Positions 1 to 10,388 are shown, counted from the first letter of the stretch. The stretch is DNA of 64,000 nt from Incurvaria masculella (GCA_946894095.1 OX335657.1:12648001-12712000); one strand, 5' to 3'. Notes: generated by a model from the sequence alone, not told the origin. Made by a program: numbers and translations.

Positions 1-774
1 GCCGTTTGATTCTACCTGGAAGGAACATAGGAGGTGCGGAGTCGCATAGCAGATTTTGGTGTGTTTGAAAATGTTTGAAATTTGAATGTTAGACATATTA
101 AAATTATACAAGAAACAAAAGAAAATCTCTGTACTTGACTTTCTGATTTTGGTATTATTTAGGAAACCTATAAACGGAATGTATTTGCTGATTGATATTA
201 TTCAACCATAAAAACATACAAAGATACATAAAAATATACTTAAACGATAGAAGCGTTTAAGGTAAATATATCATTTTTAATTTTTAAGGCACAATCTAGA
301 GAATTTAGAAAATGACGATAATGGAAAAAGGGCACAGCTGGAAATGGCTAACCTCGTCCAAAGCGACAACTGAAAAGCAATTACCAAGCAAAATTGTGAA
401 AATGTTTTGTTACTAAAGATAATGACAAGGCATAACAAAATCGTAATGCATCTTAAAAACATATTTGCTTTTTGAAATAATGAGTATATGTAAAGTTAAT
501 TTTCAATTTTTTTTGTTTAATCGATATTAATTTTCCTCATTTTGTGGTACACACTTTCTTGCATTAGTCATTGTTTTTAAAACTGGCTCGATAGGGATGA
601 AGCAGAAATACAAAAAATACCAAAATTTAAATACTAAAATATATTTTTATTCCTATAGCTACTCAAATAAATAAAACATTATACTTTTCAATGCTACCTA
701 CAAACAAATTAAGATTTAGGTTAGTCAATAGTAAATTTACTTTTTCGTACTTAGCAGGTACGGCGCTTATTCCA
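1..774. other. AT-rich unassigned stretch
   Basis: I recognise no gene or repeat family with confidence. A short frame at 289-373 on the plus strand follows a pyrimidine-rich AG and ends in TGA; it is treated as a finding only. At 724-774 lies a segment containing TTCGTACTTAGCAGGTACG. Related DNA recurs, inverted, beside the SINE copy near 29,173 and again at 44,843, so this edge probably belongs to the repeat that follows. Confidence 0.5.
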
Positions 775-915
775 AGGAATGTGAGATGTATATAAATGCA
801 TGTATAATTGACCGTGAAGCAAGGACACATTAATTGAAGAAAGAGCCCAGTAAAAATAACTGCTTTACGAATATACTTCACGGTCGATTATACATACATA
901 CAAATCACATTCCTA
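775..915 (-). mobile_element. tRNA-Leu-like SINE family, internally deleted copy
   Basis: The left end reads AGGAATGTGAGATGTATATA and then GACCGTGAAGCAAGGACACA. The right end, CACGGTCGATTATACATACA followed by CACATTCCT, is its inverted partner, so this copy is a foldback of about 140 bp. Longer relatives at 28,890, 30,134, 37,567 and 52,365 have a tRNA-like middle part that is missing here. The deletion runs from the GCTTTACGAATATAC segment straight to the right arm. It is a derivative of that family and codes for nothing. Confidence 0.6.
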
Positions 916-2329
916 GGATAGTCAACGTTCACAGAGCAGTCTTCATGCGCTCTTGCTCCAATCATGCCGCTGTTCCAGCACCGCCGAGACGTGACGCAGA
1001 AATGAGCAGCACAACGAGCCTCTCCGGGAGATTCGCATTCCCCGGGATAAACTCACAGACATAGTCGGAGGTGGATTTGGACCTCAAGCGTGAAGACATA
1101 CGATATGTGACCCGCAGTAATCCCACACTTAACTTGCGGCTAGCCTGGATTAGTTATCCATCTGGTTTGTAAGTCAGTGTCGCATATGCGTCCTCGAGAA
1201 ATTGGTCTGGGTGGACCTATTTCTTAATTTAATAATTAATTTATTGACCGAGATAATATGTTTCGAGTTAATGTTGTGGTATTAATGTTTTATAAATGTA
1301 TTATAAAATGCTACATAGCAACGTTGTCCACACCATATAAACATAAACATGAATATATATTTTCAAAAACGTTAAATGAGGTATATTGTATTAAAGTATC
1401 ATCATAATAATAGACCGGTAGAAGCCCTCGCTGTAACGCAGGTTTAGGGTGGTAATGTGCACCAGCGTTTAGACTGAACCGCGGTGTAACGAAAGAGAAA
1501 ACAGTATATCCATGCTACCTTATACCAGTATTTGCTACCTTTGCTTGCATATGCCTTAAGCATATATGCAGAGATAATAAAAAAATATGTTGTTTTCTGT
1601 AAACATTTTCATATAAGCTTAATTTAAAAAACCTACTCAGACTTCATCCCCTTTTTACAACGATCATTAGGTCAGGCAGATGCTGACAAATGTCTTCCGT
1701 AGACGAAATATTACAGTAAAATCGCCTCCACCAGCGTTATATCCGAATCCGCGGGATAAATCTCCGCACTATAGCGAGGGTATATTTCTTAAACACAACT
1801 AATAGTAAGATTGCAAATTGCTCTTTGACTGGATGGACCCTGCGATCGTGATTCACTCCGCGTGGGGCGGCAGTCCAGAAGATAACGCGCTGGCTGGATG
1901 CTTCATTCGTTCCGGACTCACACAGATAACTGTCCATCTTCACCTCTCTAGGCACGAAGGACCATGCATTTTTTTTAAATAATAAATTTACCTCACCAAA
2001 ATGGAGTACAGGCGATTTTTTAATAGTTTAAAAAAACCGACAGATTTTTATTAACTTATTAATAAATTTTACAAAAAAAATATTTTTATTTTTAGAACAC
2101 AAATTTCAAATGAAGTAATATTTAACAAAAATAACATTTTTCAATTATTTAATATATATGTTTCTTCTTTTATTATCGTTTTACTACAATATTATGTTTG
2201 ACTATGTTGCTGCTTGTATAACTTATCATGGGCACAGAATAAGTAAGAGTAAGTCCATGGGTACTTTTTTCGCTGGGAACTGTTTCGTTTTTATTTGTCT
2301 GTTAGTTATCTACTTAATATTGTAAACAT
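916..2329. other. unassigned stretch
   Basis: No coding region or clear repeat end was recognised. The part at 940-1070 is somewhat GC-richer than its surroundings. The open frames in both directions are short and have no recognisable motif. From 1,960 to 2,330 the sequence is AT-rich low complexity. Confidence 0.45.
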
Positions 2330-2533
2330 GAAAGTTTGTATATTTGGATGTTTGTTACTCAATCACGCAAAAACGGCGAAAAGAATTTGAATGAAATTTG
2401 GCACATAGATAGTTTATTACCTGGATTAACACATATGATACTTTTTATCCCTGACAAAATAGGTTCAGCCCGACATCAGTCGAAAATAAATTTGACCCGA
2501 GCGGCGTCGGGTACTTCACCTAGCGATGTATAA
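2330..2533 (+). mobile_element. Helitron-like non-autonomous fragment
   Basis: The segment begins GAAAGTTTGTATATTTGGAT, passes through TTACTCAATCACGCAAAAAC and GAATGAAATTTGGCACATAG, and ends near GCGGCGTCGGGTACTTCACC. This order of motifs (a tail of a CGCAAAAAC block, a 'TGAAATTTGGCACA' block, then a GC-rich end) is typical of the abundant non-autonomous Helitron-like elements of Lepidoptera. The 5' TC end and the 3' CTRR end are not clear, so the copy is truncated or decayed. Confidence 0.55.
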
Positions 2534-2643
2534 ATGCATTGCACATGTTTACAAATAATGAAATAAACAGTTGCTACACCCGTACTCTGCTTCTTTCTCT
2601 AAACAATGTTAATGAAATGGTAGAGCATCTCTATTTTCCCGCA

Positions 2644-2709
2644 CCGGCAATCGAACCGGGATCCTCGGAACTGGGATACGATCTGGTGCCACTAGTCTAC
2701 GGTGTCATG
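2644..2709 (-). repeat. tRNA-derived SINE head or tRNA pseudogene
   Basis: On the minus strand the segment carries an A-box-like TAGACTAGTGGCACCAG and, about 40 bases on, a B-box-like CCCGGTTCGATTGCC. It lacks a full cloverleaf. The A-box part resembles the head of the SINE at 48,715 (TAGACTAGTGACGCGGG). It is probably a decayed SINE head rather than a working tRNA gene. Confidence 0.45.
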
Positions 2710-3350
2710 GCACAGTAAACCGTCCAGTTATCAGAGCAGCTGCAAGCGGTCCGCCGCAGTACGCGTTGTTCTCTGGTGGACTGAGGTTTGACTCTTGAAT
2801 AAACTAGCGAGATCGAGGTAAGGCCACTGAATATAATATTTTCGTGAAGATATCGTACAGGTGCCGGCAGATAACTAGAACCATGAAGGGGGCTTTGTGA
2901 CCATTTCATTTCATTTATTTAACCCTTAATTTATCCCGTGACTTAAAATCACACATTTTATCTATATGGGTCCATTGGACCCATACATCTACAAATTACT
3001 GTAAAATAAAACCAATACATTTTGAAAGAGAAATTTTAATGTAGTAATTATAAAAACATTATGCTTTACAAGAACTATAATAATTACAAAGTTATCAAAA
3101 ACAGTAACAACTCTATTTGGGTCACAACAAAACATTATGAAACATGTACTCCTCTGCATAGCCTCTTCTTCAAGACTGAATTTAACAAACAAAAAACTAA
3201 AATATCGTACTTATCTCAAAAATCTAAAAAGAGGACGAACGTTCCAATATAAAACTAAAACAATAATAAGAAAATCTTCTCTGGGTAAAATTCATGCAGG
3301 AGGTGAAGATTCCTAATTATTTTACTCCATAAAGCACATCTTGCAAACGT

Positions 3351-3674
3351 TTTTAGGGTTCCGTACCCAAAGGGTGAAAACGGAACACTATTACTAAGCT
3401 TCCGCAGTCCGTCCGTCCGTCCGTTCGTACGTCCGTCTGTCCGTCTGTCCGTCCGTCAATCCGTTCGTCCGTTTGTCACAGGACTGTATCTCATGAACCG
3501 TAATAGGTAGGCAGCTGAAATTTTCACAGAGTATGTATTTGTTTTGCCGCTATAACAATAAATATTACGATACAATTAAAAAAATATTAAAATTAATAAA
3601 AAAAATTTGATTTTTTGTGTTAAACCCTTCGGAGCCTTCGTGTGCGAGTCCGACTTGCACTTGGCCGGTTTTTG
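3351..3674 (-). mobile_element. (GTCY)n-bearing MITE
   Basis: This is a copy of the commonest family in the window. In this orientation it runs from TTTTTAGGGTTCCGTACCCA through a GTCC/GTCT/GTTC tetranucleotide tract (about 3408-3475), then TATCTCATGAACCGTAATAG and TTTGCCGCTATAACAA, to GTGCGAGTCCGACTTGCACT and GGCCGGTTTTT. The inverted AGGGTTCCGTACC / GGAGCCTTCG ends frame the tract. Such elements with hitchhiking (GTCY)n microsatellites are known as MITEs in Lepidoptera. It encodes nothing. It lies inside the piggyBac-type element, so it is the younger insertion here. Confidence 0.85.
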
Positions 3675-3697
3675 AACAATTCAAGCACACTGGCTAC

Positions 3698-3973
3698 CTG
3701 AATTTAGAGCAAAGGGTTGAGGATGAATCGTGAGAGTCACGCGAACATCCTGATTCAGTATCGTTATAACTTGGTATGTAGTCACTGTCATCTAGATCAG
3801 AAAATCGTCGTCTCGAAATATGTTCGTTACTTCTTGTTCGGGCAGTGCGTGGTTTTCTTCAGGAACGTCCAATTTCTCAATTTCTTCAAGCCACTTATCG
3901 ATTACACTTGGTACATTCGAATCATACACCCTTACTATACTAGTTCCAGGTAGGTTGGCGTCTATTGTGGGCC
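3698..3973 (-). pseudogene. probable transposase exon remnant (piggyBac-like N-terminal part)
   Basis: On the minus strand a strong acceptor (TTTTTTTAATTTCAG at about 3974-3988) opens an exon of 276 bp that ends at an AG|GTAGCC donor. Frame 1 reads PTIDANLPGTS...VIDKWLEEIEKLDVPEEN. It then hits TAG, while another frame opens as RRRFSDLDDSDYIPSYNDTE, so a frameshift has broken it near 3830-3850. The acidic Asp/Ser/Glu-rich run before a conserved core resembles N-termini of piggyBac family transposases, and it sits inside an element with piggyBac-type ends. The family assignment rests on context more than on motifs. No DDD catalytic residues are present. Confidence 0.45.
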
Positions 3974-4226
3974 CTGAAATTAAAAAAAGTACATTTAAAA
4001 TTATTACCACTAAAACAAAATGTTACGTAATTTATCTATATGGGTCCAGTGGACCCATACGCTATCTATACCTACCGAACTGAGAGTCGCACGCAGGCGC
4101 CCTCTCGTCACCGCATCGGGAACACTACAGGAGGAAGGTATCGCGGAGGGCAGCCACTACACTCCGCGCACTGCAAAAACACAAGCTAAAAATTTTTTGA
4201 TGTGAACCCATAAGATAAATTAAGGG

Positions 4227-4330
4227 TTAAACTTTTTTGGTAGTCAAACTACACTAAGATACGTCCAAATCTGAATGATCCGCATTCTATCAACTCTCGC
4301 ACTCAAATTTACGAGTTTTCTGTCCAATGT
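4227..4330 (-). mobile_element. LINE 3' tail split by the piggyBac-type element
   Basis: The segment TTTTTTGGTAGTCAAACTAC-ACTAAGATACGTC continues leftwards, across the 1.3-kb insertion, into CATTTCATTTATTTAA at 2907-2922. Undisturbed relatives lie at 20,405 (TTTTTGGTAGTCAAAATACA) and 59,228 (TTTTCGATAGTCAAACTACA). Read on the minus strand the unit ends in AAATAAATGAAATG, the A-rich tail of a non-LTR retrotransposon. Similarity to the 59-kb copy continues past 4,330 only weakly. Confidence 0.6.
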
Positions 4331-5718
4331 AATGAAATACATGCTTAGTCTAAATGCTACTGCCAATCAATGTTTGGTAGACCACCGATGCAACCTTATC
4401 AGGCGCATGTGCTGAGGTGGTAGTAGTTGACTGCAGGGACCTGTATCTGACAAGGTCTCGGGGTTCGTGTGTAGTGTACATCTCTGACGGTTGTTTTGTA
4501 ATGTTTAGTAATGCTGAAATCTGCAATAACTGCCTCAATGTTCTGAAAATTTTATTCAAGAAGTTATTTAAAGCGGAAAATTTTATTTCAGGCAAACTCT
4601 AAAAAAACCCGCCCGTCTTCGGTCTGTTAGAGATCGCTTAGATTTTTCTTGTTTTGCATATTATACAATCCGTAAGCTTGTTTGAGTTCACTTGTTTTAA
4701 AGTATTTCATCCTATCTACATAAATAGTCCTTCTATGGATACTTTGAAATACACAGAATAGGACATTTGTACATGAAACGTGCTCGTACTTACTTACCTA
4801 AGTGACCTGCGTACAAGGTTATGTGAAAATGTAGTGTGCCTTTCATACATAAACAGTCGTACTATGGATAATTTTAATTTCACAAAATAGGAAATTTCTA
4901 AATGGAACTTACGCGAACTTACTTACCGAAGTGATCTGCGTAAAATTTAAAAATGCCCCTCTCAAGTTATCTTCGTCGTCGGGTCTTTGTATGATTCGGC
5001 AAATTTGTTGACTTCAATTTTCCCGAAAGATTTTGTAAGCTTCTACAAACATTTTACTAAATAAATAAATTATTCTCTATGCGAAATAAAAAAGATCTTT
5101 TCGCTTCTATTATTTCATTGACATGATCAAGTTAAGGTTTATACTTGAATTATACTTAGCAGGAGACATCAAAGATCAAACGTTGTATAGGTACCGTAAT
5201 AATACCAGAATCGTGATAAAGTTCACGAACCTCACGGTGCGGGGCTCTGTCATCTCTGCCTACCCCTACAAATGCGCGACACGAACATCGCCGTGCGTTC
5301 CGAAGCAAACGTTTTGCGACAGCGCATGGTGTGAGTCACGCCGAGATATGCAAATTGCAGTAATGTATCAACACCAGTGATCAACACGCAAGTAGCGTTG
5401 GTTCCGAAACAGGTTCCGCGGACAAGTTCAATGACTCGAAATAACAGGAAATCGATGGCCGCCATTAGTTGGAACTAAGTTGCCTCGCCCTGGTTGTCAT
5501 GAAATGAAATTATCGTCACGTTCAAATATTCGGATAACGCGTAGATCAGATACGACACCATGGACATGAAAGAACTTGCGTGCTAGTAATTATTTCATGT
5601 TGCGTACAGTTCAAGTAACGGCACTGCAACCTGCGCGCACGCATGATCAGCTGATACGATCATTAGCAGGCTCGTGTTCCATGCTGTAGTAACTTATGGT
5701 AGACATTCAAACTCTACT
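4331..5718. other. unassigned stretch, possible LINE 3' UTR at its left
   Basis: The minus frame at 4350-4595 has no motif I recognise and could be 3' sequence of the neighbouring LINE. Around 4680-4960 there are two similar segments: TCTACATAAATAGTCCTTCTATGGATA near 4715 and ACATAAACAGTCGTACTATGGATA near 4847, each followed about 20 bases on by CACA(A/G)AATAGGA. They point to a short local duplication about 130 bp apart. At 5250-5275 the motif CATCTCTGCCTACCCCTACA matches a widespread lepidopteran repeat tail. No gene was recognised. Confidence 0.4.
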
Positions 5719-5762
5719 GTTTAGGGTTCCGTACCCAAAGGGTGCCAACGGACCATAGTAAC
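5719..5762 (-). mobile_element. (GTCY)n MITE, terminal stub
   Basis: Only the outer 44 bases remain: TTTAGGGTTCCGTACCCAAA and GGGTGCCAACGGA. The copy stops before the tetranucleotide tract. The TTAA-MITE complex starts 16 bases further on. Confidence 0.75.
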
Positions 5763-5979
5763 CCCCAGAATATTTTCTTAAGGTGGCCCATCCCGCTCAT
5801 CCCCCATACAAAAGGGGAAAGAAGATCACGCCCATATTTCTTGTCAGAGATCAAAAATTTTGCTCAAAATAGCTTTATTTGATCGAACTAGATGTCTGAT
5901 GACCATTGGCATTGTAAAATTGTGTTTGATTTCTAAATTATAAGGTCCGAAAGTTTTAATTTTTTGCGCGTTTTATATA

Positions 5980-6534
5980 GACTAGGAGGTCGCGACAAAA
6001 ATGGTAACGATAACGTAAATGGCTGAAACTGGGTTCACGGGATAAAGTACAACCCTCTGAAGCTAAATGTGTCAGTCTGCCTGTTCCAAGTGGTTGCGTT
6101 ACGTAGATAAGGCGCCTGAAAAAGTAGTTATGGTGACAAAAAATACATATAATAAGGTAAATGGATGCAAATGACGAAGCATGAAAGTATCAATACATAC
6201 TTGCTTAGCAATACAAAAACTGAACAAATCTTTTATTGCATTTAGTAGTTATAGGAGATTTAGGTTACAGATATAACTTTAGGTACATTTAAGTATTAAA
6301 TTAAGTAACCGTCTGGTTATTGTTGTATAATTAATAGGTATCAATGTTTCCAGATAATCAGTATATTCATTAGCAGGTACATACCAGCATCTATTTTATA
6401 TAGCCAATCTAGAAAACGCAACCACTTGGGACAGGCAGACCGACATATTTAGCATCAGAGTGTTGGTCTCTAACATGTGAACCCAGATTCAGCCATTTAC
6501 CTTATCGTGACCAAAAATGTCGTGACCTCCCGGA
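5980..6534 (+). mobile_element. long-TIR MITE, family GACTAGGAGGTC, copy 1
   Basis: The element starts GACTAGGAGGTCGCGACAAA and ends GTCGTGACCTCCCGGAA. The two ends are inverted over more than 100 bp: GATAACGTAAATGGCTGAAA near the left pairs with TTCAGCCATTTACCTTATCG near the right, and CCAAGTGGTTGCGTTACGTA with GAAAACGCAACCACTTGGGA. Copies of similar length lie at 31,612 and 52,885. TA or ATA is repeated at the edges. Here it splits a TTAA MITE: the uninterrupted version, GCGTTTTATACAATAAATTT, is seen near 6810. Confidence 0.8.
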
Positions 6535-6620
6535 ATAATACAATAACTTTGGAGGTGAATTACGCAATTATAAAGTAAGAACATCTTAAAAAGATTAGTC
6601 ATCAGACATAGCTTATTTAA

Positions 6621-7163
6621 GGTGGCCCAACCCGCTCATCTCCCCATACAAAAGGGGAAAGAAGATCACGTCTCAATTTCTTGTCAGAGATCCAAAATTT
6701 TGCTCAAAATAGCTTTATTTGATTGAAGTAGATGTCTGATGACCATTGGCATTGTAAAATTGTGTTTGGTTTCCAAGTTATAACGGCCGAAAGTTCGGAT
6801 TTTTCGAGCGTTTTATACAATAAATTTGGAGGTGGATTACGCAATGATAAAGTAAGAACATCTTAAAAAGATTAGTCATCAGACATAGCTTATTTAATCA
6901 AGATTTATAATATATTTGGTTTTTGTTAGATTTTTGACTACAGCGGTCGTGTTTTACTTTTAGCTATAAGTCGTTTTGAAATGAAAAATTTTCGTAAATC
7001 TTACCAAATCATACACTATGCACATTTTCTTTTTTGTGGACAGGTAGCATCTTCCTCATCACGGAGCCTGTCTTATTCTTAGAAACAGAGAAGGTCCCAG
7101 AGCGCAACAGCATGGTTTTGTACCGTGCCCGCAAATGAGTTGAGGCCGCCGGGTTGGGCCACC
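6621..7163 (+). mobile_element. inner full-length TTAA MITE (543 bp)
   Basis: This copy is complete, from GGTGGCCCAACCCGCTCATC to GCCGCCGGGTTGGGCCACC, with TTAA at 6617-6620 and 7164-7167. The 16-bp ends GGTGGCCCAACCCGGC-like are nearly perfect inverted repeats. It entered the outer copy at an internal TTAA, within CATAGCTTATTTAATCAAGA. Its own copy of that same internal TTAA is intact at 6894-6897, which identifies the target site exactly. Confidence 0.85.
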
Positions 7164-7167
7164 TTAA

Positions 7168-7701
7168 TCAAGATTTATGATCTATTTAGTTTTTGTTAGA
7201 TTTTTTACTATAGCGTTCGTGGTTTACTTCTAGCTATAAGTCGTTTTGAAATTAAAATTTTCGTAAATCTTACCAAATCATACACTATGCACATTGTCTT
7301 TTTTGTGGACATGTTGCATCTTCCTCATCGCGGAACCTGTCTTATTCTTAGAAACAGAGAAGGTCCCAGAGCGCAACAGCATGGTTTTGTACCGTGCCCG
7401 CAAATGAGTTGAGGCCGCCGGGTTGGGCCACCTTAATCAAGATTTATGATCTATTTAGTTTTTGTTAGATTTTTTACTATAGCGGTCGTGGTTTACTTCT
7501 AGCTATAAGTCGTTTTGAAATTAAAATTTTCGTAAATCTTACCAAATCATACACTATGCACATTGTCTTTTTTGTGGACATGTTGCATCTTCCTCATCGC
7601 GGAACCTGTCTTTTTCTTTGAAACAGAGAAGGTCCCAGAGCGCAACAGTACGGTATTGTACCGTGCCTGCGAATGAGTTAGGCCCGCCGGGTTGGGCCAC
7701 C
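7168..7701 (+). repeat. two tandem right arms of the TTAA MITE
   Basis: After the inner copy ends, the sequence TCAAGATTTATGATCTATTT through GGGTTGGGCCACC appears twice in a row: 7168-7432 and 7437-7701, each closed by TTAA. One of them is the expected remainder of the outer copy. The second is surplus, because only two left ends exist. The unit is about 269 bp and the two are nearly identical, with most differences in the last 80 bases. Tandem duplication, or a third nested insertion that lost its left part, would both explain it. Confidence 0.75.
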
Positions 7702-7705
7702 TTAA

Positions 7706-8108
7706 CACGAGCCCGGCCACATTGAACTAGATGGGGAACACGCATAGATGGAAAAAGGTTCCTTTTTAATCCAATCAATCAAAATAATTACGATATGAAA
7801 GAAAGTAAGTATAGTTTTTTTTTAATTCTCGCTTTATTTCAAGACATCGACCGGCAATTCGATCCACGCGCTGTCTGTACAAGACATTTTAAAAGGCATG
7901 CCGTATACATAATAACATGAACGCATACATTCATGGATTATCATACATAGTATGTAACTCATTTGCGATTCTGTGCTCAACTGACATTACACATGCCATA
8001 AATACTTGCCTTGAATAAATGATTATGGCGTACCACGCTGACTGTGTCCACGATGTGTTGACAATGTTTTCCCTAAAACAACGGCTTGGGTTTAGGAATA
8101 AAAAGGTT
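7706..8108. other. unassigned stretch
   Basis: I see no gene here. The sequence CTCGCTTTATTTCAAGACATCGACCGG near 7828 could be part of an old element, but no ends were found. Confidence 0.4.
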
Positions 8109-8733
8109 TTATGCAGTTTGAGGGCTTTTGCGAAAAATGATAGGATTTTTTTTTACTTCGGAAACTTGTTGCTCTGATTGCAACAAGTGATATTCCATGG
8201 CGGGAGGAAAAAAATCCCATAAATTCCCTTAAATTATAGTGTTTTAAACTTTTCAAAAAAAATCGAATATTTTGACACGTACCTTCGGGAGGGGGAAAGA
8301 GAGGGGAAGGGGGAGGTGCCCCCCCACAAACACAGACACAACCCCCATGCAAACCACCATACAGAAAGCCCCGTACAGAAAACAAATGTTAACAAATTGC
8401 ACTACGTTTGAAATATATGCGGCCCTGGGAAATTCTTAAGACTAATTCATCGCGATTAAAAAATATATATAATACCTACTAAAGGTTTTTCGTGCTTTAT
8501 AAAAAAAATGTATCAAAGTTAATTTAAAAAAGACACGTCGCTTCCGCTCCGTGTTACGTTAACCTAACTGATCCATTTCGGGATGGCGCATGTCGGTTGC
8601 AAACGCTTATGGGAATTTATGGGAATTGTTTGCCTCCCCCTATGAAATATCATTTGTTATGATACAATAAACAGTTTCATGGGGGGGAAAATAAAATTCC
8701 ATCATTTTTCGCAAAAGCCCTCAAACTGCATAA
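8109..8733. mobile_element. foldback MITE, about 620 bp
   Basis: The left end TGCAGTTTGAGGGCTTTTGC-GAAAAATGAT (from 8112) is the exact inverse of ATCATTTTTCGCAAAAGCCC-TCAAACTGCA (to 8730). Both ends abut TA, so the arrangement is TA | TGCAG...CTGCA | TA, as expected for a TA-target MITE of the Tc1/mariner type. That family assignment is inference. The interior has G-runs and C-runs (8281-8345 and 8676-8690) and no convincing reading frame. Confidence 0.75.
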
Positions 8734-9572
8734 TAACCAATAAAATAACCGGTCAATTGCATGCCATTCTCGCGGACCGAGGGTTTGTTGTCTTATGTGA
8801 AGGTGAGATGTGTTTGACAATATATCTCGCAAATATTGTGGTTATAACACATAGTTAACTACAGTTTTCCTCTTGCGGAGGTTTTTCATATTATTTTGGA
8901 GTGATTTTGTTACAAAAGCTAACTAAGAACCAACATTTCAAGGATAACCATGCCAACGTAAATGGTTATCAAAACAATAATTAATACGATAGACTAAAGA
9001 GGAAGATATGGATAGTTATGCCGTACAACGTACAAAACTAACCGAAAACTTGTTTATTTTTTTGAGTTATGAAATCACCGCGAACGCGTCCATCGCTTGC
9101 GTCCGCGAAAAAGTGCATTGGGGCAAGTGTACTTGCGACACTAGCGGCCGCCCCGAAGACAGCGGTGCTTTCGAAGCTAGTGACAGAAATAACGCCGGCC
9201 ATTAAATCCGCATCAGGTTGGAGCCAGCTCGTAAAGAGAATTCGCCGCCGCCGTTACCATGGCGACGCACTTAAACAAACGGCTGCTAATGCTAGCTATT
9301 TGTTAGAAGGCCTTCCTTTCTTTAAACTATATCTGGACTAGGCGCGAAAGGAACGTTATATTACTTTCACTTTTAAGGCTTCTTCATTATATTTCATGGT
9401 AAGGGTACATTTTCCTTTCTGAGGGACGACACGCAGGAGCAGGTACGGGGGTTGCCGTGGTAAATATCTCGCCGGATGAACAGGCAAGTGAGTGAATAAA
9501 TCTGACCTAAGTTACATTTTGTACCATGTTTGCTGGTAAATATCAGTTCACTTGGATATATACGCCGTTCGA
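8734..9572. other. unassigned stretch with a GC-rich island
   Basis: From 9080 to 9260 the GC content is clearly higher than in the surroundings. A plus frame (9069-9341) gives a basic, Ala/Lys-rich product without a motif I know, and a second frame overlaps it. Neither has support beyond being open. At 9470-9500 the motif CGCCGGATGAACAGGCAAGT recurs as CGCCGGGTGAACAGGCGATT at 20,834, so this is a dispersed repeat of unknown kind. Confidence 0.4.
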
Positions 9573-9925
9573 CAGCCTCGGTAGCTCAGTGGCGCGACGC
9601 CTTGCGATTCGATAAGCTTGGTAAGCACCTCTGAGCGCGGTTAGGTTCTGGATGGGTGACCATCTTAAACCGTTGAGGATGGCCGTGGTTCGGATTCCAC
9701 GTAAAACTGTAGTTCCCTTTCCTTACTTACTGCCCGGGCGGGATTAAACCCTACCAAGTTTAACCCCGCCCGGACCATCGCATTGAATGAACGATGGTCG
9801 AAGCGGCAATGAAAATTGTCCGTGTTTTCCATCCAGTTCAATGCAGCCGAGCAATATAAGGAAAGTCCTGGCATATCTGACGGTCAGTTTGGTATTAGCC
9901 ATCCATGTCCAGTTACATAAAAAAT
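9573..9925 (+). mobile_element. 5S-headed SINE, diverged copy
   Basis: The head starts GCCTCGGTAGCTCAGTGGCG, an A-box-like start. It then carries GGTTAGGTTCTGGATGGGTG-ACC, matching the 3' part of the 5S rRNA internal promoter (CTTGGATGGGTGACC), but the 5' part of the 5S match has decayed. The tail follows with GATGGTCGAAGCGGCAATGA, TTTTCCATCCAGTTCAATG, and the end TATTAGCCATCCATGTCCAG-TTACATAAAAAA. The tail lost about 40 bases around the CACCTAGTTCCC segment. It encodes no protein and would need LINE machinery to move. Confidence 0.8.
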
Positions 9926-10388
9926 AATTCAAAATGCAAATGAACGTCAGATTTCAGTACTCACTTGCCTGGTAATCCCCTAGATGTATTAAATACATAA
10001 TTGTCATCCAGTATCTTTAATCATAGATAATTGCTTGCAAACAAGTCTTGTCTGATGATCGATCGGTTCATCAGAAAACGGGATGGGTTAATTACACTCG
10101 TGGCTAGCCTAGGTACCTATAACATATGAATTCAAACATTCTTATAGTGTGTCACCTATATACTTACATACAAGTTTAAGTACATATGTATGTACTTTAA
10201 CTTGTCTAAATACCTATTGTGGAACATCGTGAAATTTTCTGGCCATGCAACATTTATGAAATGTTTAAATTTTGATTACATGTATTGAAAGAAAAGGTAC
10301 ACTTATCTACATTTATTGAGATATTACAGTTTTCAAAGAGATAATCATGATTAGGTAACGTAAAATTATCACGGATGCCAGTTCAGAG
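9926..10388. other. unassigned stretch
   Basis: AT-rich, with no gene and no recognised repeat ends. CATATGTATGTACTTTAACT near 10,184 partly mirrors ATACTTACATACAAGTTTAA near 10,159, giving a small hairpin. Confidence 0.4.

Larger units (their letters stand above)
2923..4226 (-). mobile_element. piggyBac-type transposon, internally deleted
   Basis: The element has TTAA on both sides (2919-2922 and 4227-4230) and perfect 13-bp inverted ends CCCTTAATTTATC, the TTAA-plus-CCC arrangement of piggyBac elements. Further in, both ends carry TATATGGGTCCANTGGACCC, a subterminal palindrome. The interior holds one probable coding exon (3698-3973, minus strand) with an acidic Ser/Asp-rich stretch like piggyBac transposase N-termini; the catalytic DDD core is absent. 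A (GTCY)n MITE sits inside (3351-3674). The flanks join into a LINE tail that exists uninterrupted at 59,228, which confirms the insertion point. Confidence 0.75.
5782..7701 (+). mobile_element. TTAA MITE complex, self-nested
   Basis: The outer copy starts GGTGGCCCATCCCGCTCATC after TTAA (5778-5781) and ends CCGGGTTGGGCCACC before TTAA (7702-7705). The ends are inverted repeats and the target is TTAA, as in piggyBac-superfamily MITEs, although these ends start GGTGG and not CCC. The outer copy is interrupted twice: by an unrelated long-TIR MITE at 5980-6534, and by a second copy of itself at 6621. Its right arm is present in extra copies (see 7168-7436). There are no open frames of note, so it must be mobilised by a transposase from elsewhere. 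Confidence 0.8.

Noticed and set aside
9008..9341. Basic Ala-rich protein gene
   Set aside because: Two overlapping frames are equally open because of the GC-rich composition; there is no start context, splice site or known motif.
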